From Conus ventricosus (lineage: Eukaryota > Mollusca > Gastropoda > Neogastropoda > Conidae): a stretch of DNA of 64,000 nucleotides. The stretch covers positions 1 to 64,000 of the forward strand of contig JAFLJL010014959.1 of NCBI GenBank assembly GCA_018398815.1, written 5' to 3'. Below the pieces are notes generated by a model. It saw nothing but the letters and a program-made list of their open reading frames with translations, did no database searches and was not told the origin of the DNA. A program made the translations under genes and the position numbers. Each line of letters starts with the position of its first letter. Within the stretch, counting starts at the first letter, position 1. Shown one piece after another: positions 37,340 through 47,150 of the stretch.

Positions 37340-38340
37340 ACTCTGGGTTAGGAAGCACCAACACAGGTCTAGAACAAAGCTTGTCCTTCAGGTAATAAAT
37401 GCCTCCTCACAAGCCGCATCCCAAGTAACCGACGATGGGAGGCCTCCCTTGGTCTTTTCAGTCAAAGGCAAGGCTATCTCGGCGAAACCAGGTATAAACC
37501 GTCTATAGTAGCCAGCCAGACCCAAGAATCCACGTAGCTGTTTCTTCGTGGTAGGCTTCTCCATCCCCTGCAACCTGGCCAGCTTGTCTTCCTCTGGAAG
37601 CATGACCCCCTGCCTAACAACGTGACCCAGAAGGCGATCTCCTGTTGGCCCAAGACACACTTTGTTGGTCTAGCTGCCAACCGTACCTCTCTGAGCCTAC
37701 CCAGGAGAGCCCTCAGTGACGCAATGTGGTCTTTCCCATGAAGGCGTAGCCACAAGTACATCATCCATGAAATTGTGAAGATAAGGACTTTGGAGAGGCG
37801 CCAGGACAGACCTCAATAACCCTACTGAAAAATTGCCCCAGCCGTTTTCAGGCCGAAGGGCATGACCTTCCATTGAAACTGTCCCTCCTGAGTAGTAAAG
37901 GCAGTTACTGGCTTGCTAGCAGGTGCCATAGGAATCTGCCAGTAACCTTTGGTTAGGTCCAGCTTGGAAAAGTATCGTGCCCTTTGGAGTTGGCAAAAAA
38001 TCAGGTCAATATCTGGCAATGGTTCGGCATCGAACTTCAGGACCAGATTGAGTCGCCTGTAATCAATACAGAAGCGGATCCTGCCGTCTTTTTTTCCTTA
38101 CAAGAACAATCGGGGCTGAGTATGGGGAAACAGCTGGCTCTATGACCCCCAACTGCAACATGCTGGCCACCTCATCTTTGATCACCCGTTGTTGTGAGTG
38201 AGGTAAAGGGTATTGCTTCACCCTAACAGGCTGGTCAGACTCAAGGACGAGATTGCACTCACCGACCAGACATTGCAGGGGAAGGTCAGTGAGGATATCT
38301 TGGTATTCTTCGCACAGCTGTTTAAGCTCTGAAACTTGCT
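37340..38340 (-). CDS. reverse transcriptase domain
   Basis: It starts with ELKQLCEEYQDILTDL near 38330, immediately after the integrase C-terminus. It continues with RYFSKLDLTKGYWQIPM and QWKVMPFGLKTAGAIFQ (frame 37822-38019), the catalytic box FMDDVLVA near 37755-37775 (FMDD in place of the usual YxDD), KCVLGQQEI, and KKQLRGFLGLAGYYRRFIP with AEIALPLTEKTKG (frame 37388-37660). These are diagnostic gypsy RT phrases. Frameshifts lie at about 38030, 37790 and 37665. Confidence 0.88.
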
Positions 38341-38370
38341 CGGACCCCCAATGACGTGTTGATTTCCAAC

Positions 38371-39780
38371 TCAGTCCAGCATTCTTCCTGTTGGAGTGGA
38401 AGGAGGGGGATACCTTGAGCTCTGACGTTTTCGACTTCTTGGAACTCGTCCATCACCATTGGAGTGAAGCTGGCAGCACATTCCTCTCCTCCTGTGATAT
38501 CTCTTCAGCAGGTTAGCGTGGTATAACTTGGGTTTACCACGTACCATAATCCTGTAGTCCCAGTCTCCAACCCTTTCTACGACTTTGTAAGTCCTTGCCA
38601 TGCGAGTTGCAACTTATTCTTTTGAGTTGGGAGAAGCAGTAACACCTCGTCGCCAGCCTCGAACCATCTCTCTCTAGCCCTGCGGTCATAGTGCCGTTTT
38701 GTACCGTTCCTTAGCCTGAGTCGGGTACTTCTGGGCCAACTCACAGGTAAGAAGAGACCTTGTTTCTGAGGTCGATGAGATATTCAACCTCAGACTTAAC
38801 AGGCTCTGCTGGCGGTTCCTCCTGTGTCCAATGGTACCTCAAGATGGCCATGGGCCCCCGGATCGTGCGTCCGTATAGGAGCTCGAATGGAGAGAATTTC
38901 AGAGACTCCTGAGGGACCTCCCTGAAGGCAAAGAGGACAGAGGAAATGTACTTGTCCCAATCTCTTGGCTTTTCTTGACAGAGACGGCGCAATGCCTGCT
39001 TGAGCGTTGCATTATACCGCTCGACCAGGCCATTGGCCATTGCGTGATAAGCGTTGTGGTCCTTCCATGGATGTGGAGAGCTGTGTTCACCTCAGTCATC
39101 AGTTGGGAAGTGAACTGGGTCCCCCGGTCTGTAAAGACCTCGTCTGGGATGCCTGTACGGGTCCAAATTTCCCACAGTGCATCTGCAATGGCCTCTGAGT
39201 CAATCGCCCTGAGAGCAACTGCCTCAGGGTATCTCGTGGCATAATCCACTAACACGAGGATGGTAACGATGCCCCCGACCCGATGAAGGAAAGATCGGCC
39301 CTACCAGGTCTAACCCCTACCTTTGAGAAAGGTGTGGCCACTAACGGGACAGAACCTAGCGGTACTCTGGTGTTCCTCCCCTTGGAGTTGTGCGTTGACA
39401 TGGGTCGCATGTCCGCACAAACTCCCTCACTGACTTACTGATCCCTGGCCAGAAAAAGTCGTGTTGTATCCTCTCCAGGGTTCGTTTTGACTCCCATATG
39501 GCCTGCCATGGGCGACTCGTGACCGTGCTTGAGGACCACATGCCTCAACGACTCGGGTGTTACCACCTGTCTCACTTGGGTCCTACCATCCTGAAACAGG
39601 CGGTACAGAAGCCACCCTTGATCTCATATTGCACTTTCCCATCTCGAGAAGAAGTCCCTTCTGCTAGCTTTCTCAAAGGTGCCAAGACCTGATCGTGCTG
39701 TTGTAGCCGGATCAGAGCTGCCCGATTCACGGCCAACGCAGGACTGGTCCTAAAGGTTGCAAGACAGGTTTTCAAGGCCT
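38371..39780 (-). CDS. integrase domain, located upstream of RT
   Basis: An N-terminal lead-in with IRLQQHDQVLAPLRKLA (frame 39572-39892) is followed by the zinc domain ending TCDPCQRTT (frame 39356-39541, preceded by FFWPGISKSVREFV). The core shows LVDYATRYPEAV (first Asp), EVFTDRGTQFTSQL (second Asp) and NGLVERYNATLKQAL (Glu). The C-terminal part has FSPFELLYGRTIRGP and KVVERVGDWDYRI ... KPKLYHANLLKRY, typical of gypsy integrases. It joins cDNA ends to host DNA. Frameshifts lie at about 39560, 39300, 39040 and 38700. In ordinary gypsy elements this domain follows RNase H. Here it clearly lies between protease and RT. Confidence 0.85.
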
Positions 39781-39888
39781 CTCGGGCCTGAGCTTGAGCT
39801 CTGGTCTCGACAGCCATAGCTGACTCCTTGGGTAATTCGTTAGAGACACTCCTGATTTCCTGGTTCTCGAATCTAACTGCATTTCCAA

Positions 39889-40392
39889 TCAAAAGGAGTA
39901 CAGGGGCTTAACTAGGGCTACCGCCCACACCTTGCCCTGGAAGTAGGGTGTCCTGACCTGAACTAGCACTACAGGTCTTGTCTCCTTAAACTTGGCCTCT
40001 ACCCCTTGAAACTGACATTCCCCGTCTCGTGGTGCATCCTGTGGTACCAGTTCTTCATCCACGAAAACAGTGGAAGCTCCAGTATCCCTGAGGGCTTCAA
40101 CAACGATACCCTCCACGACGCTGAAAAACTTAGGTGCCAGAGTATGTTGTGAGGTACTACCTGCGGCACATATATGAGGGATCTTTCGCTGGGTTTGGGA
40201 GGGACCACTCCGAGGGGAACTACCCTGTGCAGTCTCGAAGGTGGCTTCCCTGTGTTCACAAACGTGACAAGAGGTCTCAGTCCCCGTGGCGGCCCTCTGC
40301 CCGGGAAGCCAGGATTGAGAGTTCCTACTCTGAGAGCTAGCACCAGACTCGTCAGTAGGTCCCTTTGGACGTTGTGAGTCCCTTTTGAACTT
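39889..40392 (-). CDS. retropepsin-like aspartic protease domain
   Basis: It shares the frame (39889-40575) with the gag zinc knuckle, so protease follows gag without a stop. The active site ALRDTGAST lies at about 40070-40095 (DTGAS codons 40072-40086). It is followed by VFVDEELV and a VLVQVRTPYFQGKVW strand region. It cleaves the gag-pol polyprotein. The frame ends at 39889 by an apparent single-base shift into the downstream frame 39572-39892. Confidence 0.82.
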   Translation of the reverse strand, partial: KFKRDSQRPKGPTDESGASSQSRNSQSWLPGQRAATGTETSCHVCEHREATFETAQGSSPRSGPSQTQRKIPHICAAGSTSQHTLAPKFFSVVEGIVVEALRDTGASTVFVDEELVPQDAPRDGECQFQGVEAKFKETRPVVLVQVRTPYFQGKVWAVALVKPLYSF

Positions 40393-41678
40393 GCGACAGT
40401 CCCTTTTGAGGTGACCCGACACCCCACAATAAAAACAGCCGGAGTTGGGGTTAGGGTTCTTCCTTACAGTTTGTGTCTTGAGAGAAAGTAGGGGAAAGGG
40501 CAGGCCTTTCCTCTGAACTTGGAGTTGAGGTCCTAGCTGCTTTCTCGGCTTTGGCCCCTTGCCTAGCTTCTGCAAAAGTCTCTGCTAATTCGACCGCGGC
40601 TTTGAACGTAGTAGGTTTCTGTTCCATTTACCTTATACGCAACTCTTCGGAAGCCACATTGAGGAGCTGCTCTAACAGGACCAAATCTTTAATGGGGTAA
40701 CCCAGAAACTTGGAGCCAATGCCCAATGTTCTCCGCAGTCGTTCACCGAACTGGGTAAAGGTCTCATCGCCTTTCTTCCTCATTTCCCTGAACCTACGTC
40801 TGTAGGAATCAGGCCCTAACCGGAAGTGCTTCAATAAAAGCCATTCTGAAAGCTGGAAAATCTGCACCGGTGGAGCGAGTTGAATGCTTCCCTGGCCTTA
40901 CCCTTGACAGAACCTGATAGGTGCAGCACCATGTCCGCATCTGACATTCCATACATATGAGCTACAGTTTCAAAATGGTCAAGGAATTCTTCAACATCTT
41001 CATCATGCTGAAGTTCGGGCATCTTTAACTTGGGAAGAGGTTTAGTTTACACGACCCCCCCTCCCCTCGCGAAGGGAAAACTTGTCCAAAATCAGTTCTA
41101 ACTCCCCTCTCCTCTCCTGCTCCCTCACCCTCTCCTGCTCTAACCGTTGTTCCTCCTGCCATCTCTCTCTCCTCAATCTCTCCTCCTCTCTCTGCATTTC
41201 CCTCGCCAACCTCTGTTCCTCCCTTACTCTCTCCCTCTCCTCTCTCTCTCCTCCTCCCTCTCCCTCTCCTCTCTCCTCTCCCTCTCCCGGCGTTTCTTCC
41301 CTCATCCTATCCCTCTCTCTCTCTTCTTGCATAAACATCAAGAGAGGTGTTAGGTCCGTGCCTTTGGAGACAGAGGGGGAAGTATCTCGGGAGTCAGAGG
41401 AGTCTGCAGACCTGTAGCACCCTGAGCGGCCTCAGACCGAAGAGTACTCATAAAGGCGACTCTTCTGGCAGCTTCGTCTCTTCTGGCCTTAATTTGTTTC
41501 GACAAATTGTCCCAATCCAGATCGACTGACCCCATACCTGAGGGGGTTGTGGCCGTAGGGGTGCGGGTGCAGTGCTATACACAACCGAACTAGTCGTCAC
41601 TACATTAGTAGAAACTGCTGTCACTATCTTGTGCTGCGACCGTGTCACAGGTCTTGACGGTCTAGGGTCGCTCGCCAT
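40376..41678 (-). CDS. gag: gag polyprotein (frameshifted)
   Basis: The start at 41678 (MASDPRPSRPVTRSQ) is chosen because it is the first Met after the primer site that leads into the conserved basic N-terminus. Frames 41448-41702 and 41350-41535 give the N-terminal region. Frame 41042-41341 is an extremely Glu/Arg-rich coiled coil (about 100 residues). Frames 40831-41022 and 40628-40867 give a capsid-like helical domain with EEFLDHFETVAHMYG, GKAREAFNSL, TFTQFGERLRR and LVLLEQLLNVA. The region ends with the zinc knuckle CFYCGVSGHLKRDC at 40393-40440, in frame with the protease. Gag forms the particle and binds RNA. Four or more indels break it, so it is likely inactive unless these are assembly errors. 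Confidence 0.8.
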
Positions 41679-41913
41679 GACCCCAACTAAAAAAAACAGC
41701 ACCAGGGAGGAAAGTACGGGCTGTGGAACGGGGTACTAACGCTAACAGGGGAAGGTAAGTCTTGAGTTCACCCGACCAAGTCGGCAGCCTTCAGCCACCC
41801 AGTAGCGATTGTGAGGAACTGGCAAGGCAAGTGCTGAAACAGTCTCCAGGCAGACCGGCGGAGCCAGGCAGAGCTCCCCGCCAACAATGGGAGGGGCCCG
41901 GAATATCTGAAAG

Positions 41914-41931
41914 ATCCCGGACGAGCCCCCA
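41914..41931 (-). other. primer-binding site, tRNA-Pro type
   Basis: The minus strand reads TGGGGGCTCGTCCGGGAT five bases inside the 5' LTR. This 18-mer is complementary to the 3' end of tRNA-Pro, the same primer type used by many gammaretroviruses. It would prime minus-strand cDNA synthesis. Confidence 0.85.
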
Positions 41932-41936
41932 AAAGA

Positions 41937-43493
41937 TGTCACGTGCCCCACCAGCGACCCCTAGGGGTCCCCAGGAAGACAGCAACAACCCTCCCGATTA
42001 CCGGCAGCAAACTCCACACTGACTCACACCTTTCATCCCTCCAGCAAAAAGACGTAACAGCATCTGCCTCTCCAGGAGCCCAATTTAAAAAGGGGAACCT
42101 TTTTAATGCCAATTGACCCTATTAGCTCTACGCGGTACCCAGGGGACCAACCGACACGTCAGGAACATGTAAATACAGTTCTCTGGGGTGGGAAGTCTAG
42201 TGTATAACACAAATAAAAAAAACCTTTTGGGACCTCAGTCAGCCGCGGCCAGGGACCTGTAGTAGCAAGTTAGAGAATACAACAGGCAAGGGAAACCACG
42301 GGGTCTCTTCACCAGCATTAACCACATGAATACATATATATTAAACTCAAACGCAATCATTATAACACATCAATAACAACGAAAACAATGACTATTCTCC
42401 AAATATGCATAAATAGGTGACTATACAAATCGTGTGTGTTGGTGCGAGTTGAATCCCAGTAGGCGTCGCTGTCCTTAGCAGACGAACACCAAAAGTCGCA
42501 GCTTGGAACAGAATGGGGCACTGGTCTCTGTTTAGTCTATTAAGCTGTCTGAGCACTTGGACTTAGGCGACGTCCATGACTGGGCACACTGGGTTTTTTA
42601 AACGACACAGATTCATAAAATAAAAAAAAAACACATGCACGTACGAGACGGAACGACGAACGATGAACGGCTTGGAGGTGACACCAAACCAAAACTATGG
42701 TGGTGCAGATGGCGATGATGATTGGCGCTCCATCCCGTCGACTCCCACGCCCCAGTCCGCGCCGCTGCAGTCAAAAAACTCTTGGAGCGATGCTGCACGG
42801 GACTGGGGGAGGGGGAAGGACGAGAGGAACAACAGGGACGGAGAGTGCCGGACTGGCTGTCCCAGGACAGGGATGTGGAAACGTCTGAGGCTGGCCGTGC
42901 AGGCTTCTCCCCGACAGTCCCTTGGTGACGCCGCTCACCTGTCGCGAGGACCCGGCGACCTGCGGCAGCACGTCCCTCCCAGGCCCAGACTAAGGCTGCG
43001 AGCCACTTGTTCCAAATTCCTGGAACAGAGAGCCCATTCGGCTCGTGGGGGAAGTAGGGATGAGACAGCTCAGCAGTGTTGGCCTCAAAACCTAACGAAA
43101 GGCGTTACCACCGTTCGCCGAGAACCAAGTGGTATATGAGACCCCTCTCGGAGGGACGACCAACGAGAGCCCTGATGTCACCCGCCTCGCGAAGCTGAGT
43201 TCCTCCTTCTAGAATACGTAAATAAAACTCTTAAATACTAACAGGGGAGGAGAACTCCGGCAGACCTACTAGAGTTAGTTCCCCTCAAGACGGGCGACAG
43301 AAAGGTGAATTAAGTGCTGTGCGTAAAGCACGAGGGTTTCTTAGAATTAACCCGAACATGACACGGGTTTCTGGGATGAACAGAGAGGTCTTTGAGCGCA
43401 AGAAAAAAAAACAAAAGACAAAACTACCTGACAGTGGAAAAAGTTTCAGGTCGAGGCCTTCACGCCTGTCTGTGTGTCAGACAGGTCGTGACA
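41937..43493 (-). repeat. 5' LTR (1557 bp)
   Basis: Same termini as the other LTR. For a minus-strand element this is the upstream LTR and would carry the promoter. TATTTAAG on the minus strand near 43225 is a possible TATA-like element, but the start site is unknown. Confidence 0.92.
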
Positions 43494-43498
43494 CTCTC
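43494..43498. repeat. target-site duplication, right copy (CTCTC)
   Basis: Matches 35309-35313. Removing one copy and the LTR element restores the LINE reading frame. Confidence 0.85.
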
Positions 43499-45239
43499 CA
43501 ATAAATCTGCCCTTCAAAAAACCTCTTTGACTCTCATGTATAATGTTTGGAAGAACACTTTTCAATCGATTGGCAACACAAGCAGAAGCTATCTTATATG
43601 TGGTGTTCAACAAAGAGATGGGGCGCCAGTTTTTCACAAATCTTTTCGGCTTCCTTCCTTGGGGATACATATTATGGTTCCCTGTTGCTGGGTAGTGGAT
43701 AATTGGCCTTTAGCAAAACCTTCATTAATTGAACGTACAAGGAAAGTTCCAATATCTACAAAGAAAAATTTTATAAATTCAACGGTAAACCCATCGGGCC
43801 CAGGGCTCTTAAAATTTTTCATCTGTTTCAGAGCAGTAGCTGCCTCTTCTAGTGTAATCAACCCCTCTAAAGAGGAGCTCTCCTCCTCGGATAATACTGG
43901 AGCATCCGGAAGCTCTTCAGAAATATTCATATCAGTTACATCTCTAAAGCTGTATAATTGTTCATAAAAAAAAATTATCTCAAGGAGGATAGTTTTTTGT
44001 TCAGAAATGACTGAACCATCCTCTTTTTTCCAAAAAACGGGATAGATTTATCAAGAACATTTCGATTTTCAAGATTGCAAAAATATTTATTCACTTTTTC
44101 CCCTTGACTTAGCCAGTGAACTCCTGAGCGCATTGCCATACCTTCAAGTCTGTGATTCCTGATCTCTTGCAGTTCTGTTTTTAGGTTTTCCAAATGAGGA
44201 ATAGTTTCTTCTTGTAAATTCTGTTCGATGTTTTTTATTTTTGTTTCTAGGTCATGTTCTCTTTGAGTATCCATTTTTTTCTTATAAGTACTATAAGAAA
44301 TTGTTTTGCCTCTTATTTCAAGCATTAATGTCTCCAAAAAGAGCTGATCTGCAATTTGAAAAGAGAGGTTTTCATTACTAATTTTATGCATATTATCTAA
44401 GTTGTATGCAGGTAATGCATACTGTTTCTTGATATCGCAGATCAGCTCTCTAATTTCTTGAAACATATTGCTTATCTATTTCCAAAAAGGTCTGTCACGT
44501 TTGAATTTATCTTTTTTAAAGGCAATGTGACAAGAGAATGATCGGATCGATATCCAGGATCTATCCAAACATCATTAACTTCCATCGTAATTCTTCACTG
44601 ATCATAAAGTAGTCAAGTCTTGCCTGTTTAAAAGAGTTAAATTTCCGCCATGTATAGTTTCTTTTTTCGGGGTATATTTCTCTGTAAACATCGAACAGAT
44701 TGTATTTAGTCATTATATCATTGATTTTTGCTCGGGTTCTTGGCCGATTGGTGACACTTGTATAATTTCTAACATCCATTTTTAAATTAAGGGCACAATT
44801 CCAGTCTCCAGTTATAATTACATGTTGGTTGCCAAAGCTCTCAATGAGTTCACAAACACTATCGAAAAATTCGGGGCTATCACCACCACTAGGCCCGTAT
44901 AAGTTCACCAAAGTAACCATTTTTTTTAAGAATTGAACATTCATAGCAATGTAACAACCATGCTTGTCTCTTATAACATCATGTATCTTGTACTCAAAGT
45001 TATTATTAAAAAGAACAGCCACACCATTCTTGTTAGATTCTGTACCACACAGCCATACATTATATCCCCAGCTGGCTCGGATAAAATTCTCAGAGTCTTC
45101 CTTTAAGTGTGTCTTGAAGACAATAAACATGAGCTGCTTTTTTTTCTCTCAAAAAATCAAATACATCTTTCCTTTTTTTACTATTATTTAGACCATTGCA
45201 ATTCAAAGAACAAATTTTAAATGAACTATCCTGTGCCAT
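43494..45239 (-). pseudogene. LINE ORF2, endonuclease and N-terminal RT part
   Basis: The start codon at 45239 begins MAQDSSFKICSLNCNGLNN, the usual opening of an APE-type endonuclease. Frame 44561-45130 carries VNLYGPSGGDSPEFF, IITGDWNCAL (GDWN box), NYTWRKFNS and ARLDYF. Frames 43975-44466 and 43634-43930 are the linker (coiled-coil-like, then FKSPGPDGFTVEF). Frame 43446-43670 has NWRPISLLNTTYKIASAC and stops at the LTR insertion. Frameshifts lie at about 45140, 44540, 43970 and 43650. The endonuclease nicks the target DNA. Confidence 0.8.
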
Positions 45240-45539
45240 TTTGAGTTTTGGAAGGAAAGGTTAAAGTAGTAAACAGATAATAGCAATTTAAAAAATAAAA
45301 ATAAAAAAAAATAAAAAAGTAAGAAATACTCCAAAAGTGTTGCTAACACTTAAGACACACCCTTTGAAATACAGTGATGTCGCACATCCCCAAAGTTTTA
45401 CAGAAGCTACCTCAGCCTCAACCTTCCAATGTAATAATAAGCAAGTTTTCACAACCATCATTAATATCAACATCCTATAAATGCTCAAATAAAGTGTACA
45501 TGACCCAGTTACAATCTCACTCTCACACACAAGCCTGCC
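45240..45539. other. LINE upstream flank, no gene
   Basis: An A-rich tract (aaataaaaataaaaaaaaat at about 45292-45315) and short frames. It may be the LINE 5' untranslated region. No ORF1 recognised. Confidence 0.35.
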
Positions 45540-45900
45540 ACCTAGAGAACAGTAAAATGTCTGTTCTAGCTCAGCCACCCTCAACCAGTTTCGGGTGGCT
45601 GACCCTAGAACAGACATTTTACTGTTCTCTGACAAGTAAGACTTCAACAATGAATTAAAAATGATAATCCATTGCACATTCTCTTTCAATAACCAAAAAT
45701 AACGATTATCTACAAACATACATACTGTGTAGGATTATCCGTTTTCAATACTAATTTACTAAACTTTTCAGATTTCAGTTTTTGCTTAATCCTGTGAGTG
45801 GAAATCCCGCTTAAATCTTGAAATCATGTATGGCTTGACCGAGACACTGTGCGCACAGACCTAATTACCGGGTTCGTGGATTGTGGCAGGGCGTATCAGG
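45540..45900. mobile_element. solo terminal fragment of the Polinton-like element with intact hairpin
   Basis: Bases 45641-45790 match the ATPase 3' end of copy B (49735-49860) almost base for base. Outward of it lies a long hairpin: the arms 45545-45569 and 45605-45629 are perfect 25-bp inverted repeats, and a further inner 10-bp pair (tcagccaccc/gggtggctga) shortens the loop. The far end (gagacactgtgcgcacagac, ggattgtggcagg) is shared with the fragment at 3543-3880. Confidence 0.8.
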
Positions 45901-46086
45901 CGGTGTCAGGCAGCAACAGGTACAGTGGTTCGTGTGGCTCCTGTGATACCTGTAATTAGCTGACTGTAACCACCATAAGGCGGGACTCGTGCTGCGCCAG
46001 ATCTCATTATGCTAAAACAGTTCCAGACATGTTTACTGCGTGCAGCCTCTTATCGAATCAAGTGCTGAGCTTAAATCACGTGACAC

Positions 46087-46543
46087 TTGTGTTATAGCAA
46101 CCTAGGCCAGAGCTACCGCCATTTTACATTTGACAGGCGTGCTGTGCGGTTGTATGCTGGTGTGGCGAGCATTCTTTCTGCCAGTGCTGGAAGTGACGCT
46201 ACTATTTCTGAAGAAATGCCTGAACTGTTGTTATCTTCGCAAGAAAAACTTTCTGATCAACAGACTAATCTTGTGAAAAAACACATTGTTTATCATGAGG
46301 CCGTGACAAAGTTTTTGAGAAAGAAATTGAGTGGCGAGCCTTGTTCTCCTCCCTCAAAGCCAAAAGGAAGCATTTTGTTTTTGTTTCCTCAGCAAAAAAC
46401 GGAAACTATCAGTTGAAGATCTTGACAAATATTTGAAAACACAGCTTTGTGAGCTGCCTTCCGAACCATTTGATAAAACTAAAACCTTTGAAAGTGTTCA
46501 AGAAATGACTCCTTTCTTACACAGTGCTTGTTTACTCCGGTGA
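46087..46543 (+). CDS. unrecognised ORF, frameshifted
   Basis: Two plus-strand frames (46087-46416 and 46331-46543) overlap and read as one protein after a one-base shift near 46390. The conserved-looking part runs from SEEMPELLLSSQEKLSDQQ through AVTKFLRKKLSG, then KKRKLSVEDLDKYLKTQL and FESVQEMTPFL. It is acidic/amphipathic with a short basic stretch (KKRK) that could be a nuclear signal. No known domain was recognised. It lies between the solo terminus and the TATA-bearing repeats, just outside the left end of copy B. It may be an element gene, a host remnant or chance. The start at 46087 is only the first in-frame Met. Confidence 0.35.
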
Positions 46544-46582
46544 TCTAACTCGTGCAAGAAGACTAATAATTAGCCTTGCTGA

Positions 46583-47150
46583 CTGCTACTATAAATAGCC
46601 GTTCATGTGTGAACGCCTTATTTTAGCAGCAAGAGGGCTGCAGTAAAATCCGCCTTGCTATAAATAGCTGTTCATGTGTGAACGCCTTATTTTAGCAGCA
46701 AGAGGGCTGCAGTAAAATCCGCCTTGCTATAAATAGCCGTTCATGTGTGAACGCCTTATTTTAGCAGCAAGAGGGCTGCAGTAAAATCCGCCTTGCTATA
46801 AATAGCCGTTCATGTGTGAATGCCTTATTTTAGCAGCAAGAGGGCTGCAGTAAAATCCGCCTTGCTATAAATAGCCGTTCATGTGTGAACGCCTTATTTT
46901 AGCAGCAAGAGGGCTGCAGTAAAATCCGCCTTGCTATAAATAGCCGTTCATGTGTGAACGCCTTATTTTAGCAGCAAGAGGACTGTGGTAAAATCCGCCT
47001 TGCTATAAATAGCCGTTCATGTGTGAACGTCCTAATTTAGCAGCAATAGGCTGCGGTAAAATCAGCCTTGCTGACTGCTACTATAAATAGCCGTTCATGT
47101 GTGAACGTCCTATTTTAGCAGCAAGAGGGCTGTTACTATAACTGACCTTT
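46583..47150 (+). repeat. 69-bp tandem array, 8 units, each with a TATA box
   Basis: ataaatag begins at 46591, 46660, 46729, 46798, 46867, 46936, 47005 and 47083: six steps of exactly 69 bp and a last of 78. Each unit holds CTATAAATAGC, the hairpin CGTTCATGTGTGAACG and a second stem TTTTAGCAGC...GCTGCAGTAAAA. The first and last units have the longer lead gccttgctgactgctac. Units are nearly identical except the last two. No frame is open through the array. It could be promoter-like, but no transcript is evident. Confidence 0.95.

Larger units (their letters stand above)
35314..43493 (-). mobile_element. Gmr1-like Ty3/gypsy LTR retrotransposon (copia-like domain order)
   Basis: An 8180-bp element in minus orientation with two LTRs (35314-36865 and 41937-43493), a 5-bp target duplication, a tRNA-Pro-type primer site and a purine-rich tract. 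Proteins on the minus strand run gag, zinc knuckle, protease (DTGAS), integrase (HHCC, D-D-E), reverse transcriptase (FSKLDLTKGYWQIPM, FMDD) and RNase H. All motifs are Ty3/gypsy, but integrase precedes reverse transcriptase. That order is known in the gypsy group for the Gmr1 clade, which is why I use that name. The LTRs look nearly identical, so insertion was recent. Internal frameshifts are present, no env is seen, and pol ends 88 bp before the 3' LTR. Confidence 0.88.
33190..45239 (-). mobile_element. LINE (APE endonuclease + RT), split by an LTR retrotransposon
   Basis: One non-LTR retrotransposon in minus orientation, interrupted at 35314-43493. Its 5' coding part lies at 43494-45239 (endonuclease, linker, start of RT). 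Its 3' part lies at 33190-35313 (rest of RT, C-terminal zinc-like domain). The RT phrase KGRFIGE at the right junction continues as ENIRLMYNML at the left junction. An uninterrupted relative in this window (61799-62263) has RYIGENIRKIYDLL at the same place, so the two halves are one element. RT phrases (NWRPISLLN, GVRQGDPSSPYLY, LSQFADDTSL) resemble the L1/Tx1-type superfamily. The clade is not certain. No ORF1 was recognised upstream of 45239. Confidence 0.85.

Noticed and set aside
36866..41936. Two different LTR elements joined to give the unusual INT-before-RT order
   Set aside because: Matching LTRs, a single target duplication, and direct integrase-to-RT continuity with pol ending next to the polypurine tract argue for one element.
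43392..43967. 191-codon plus-strand frame across the LTR/LINE junction
   Set aside because: Spans an insertion boundary and is the antisense shadow of the LINE RT.
45540..45630. Independent hairpin transposon (MITE or IS-like)
   Set aside because: The arm is shared with the Polinton-like right terminus at 49680 and 19770, so it is better explained as part of that element.
46583..47150. CRISPR-like regular repeat array
   Set aside because: Repeats are contiguous with no unique spacers, and the context is eukaryotic; it is a tandem repeat.
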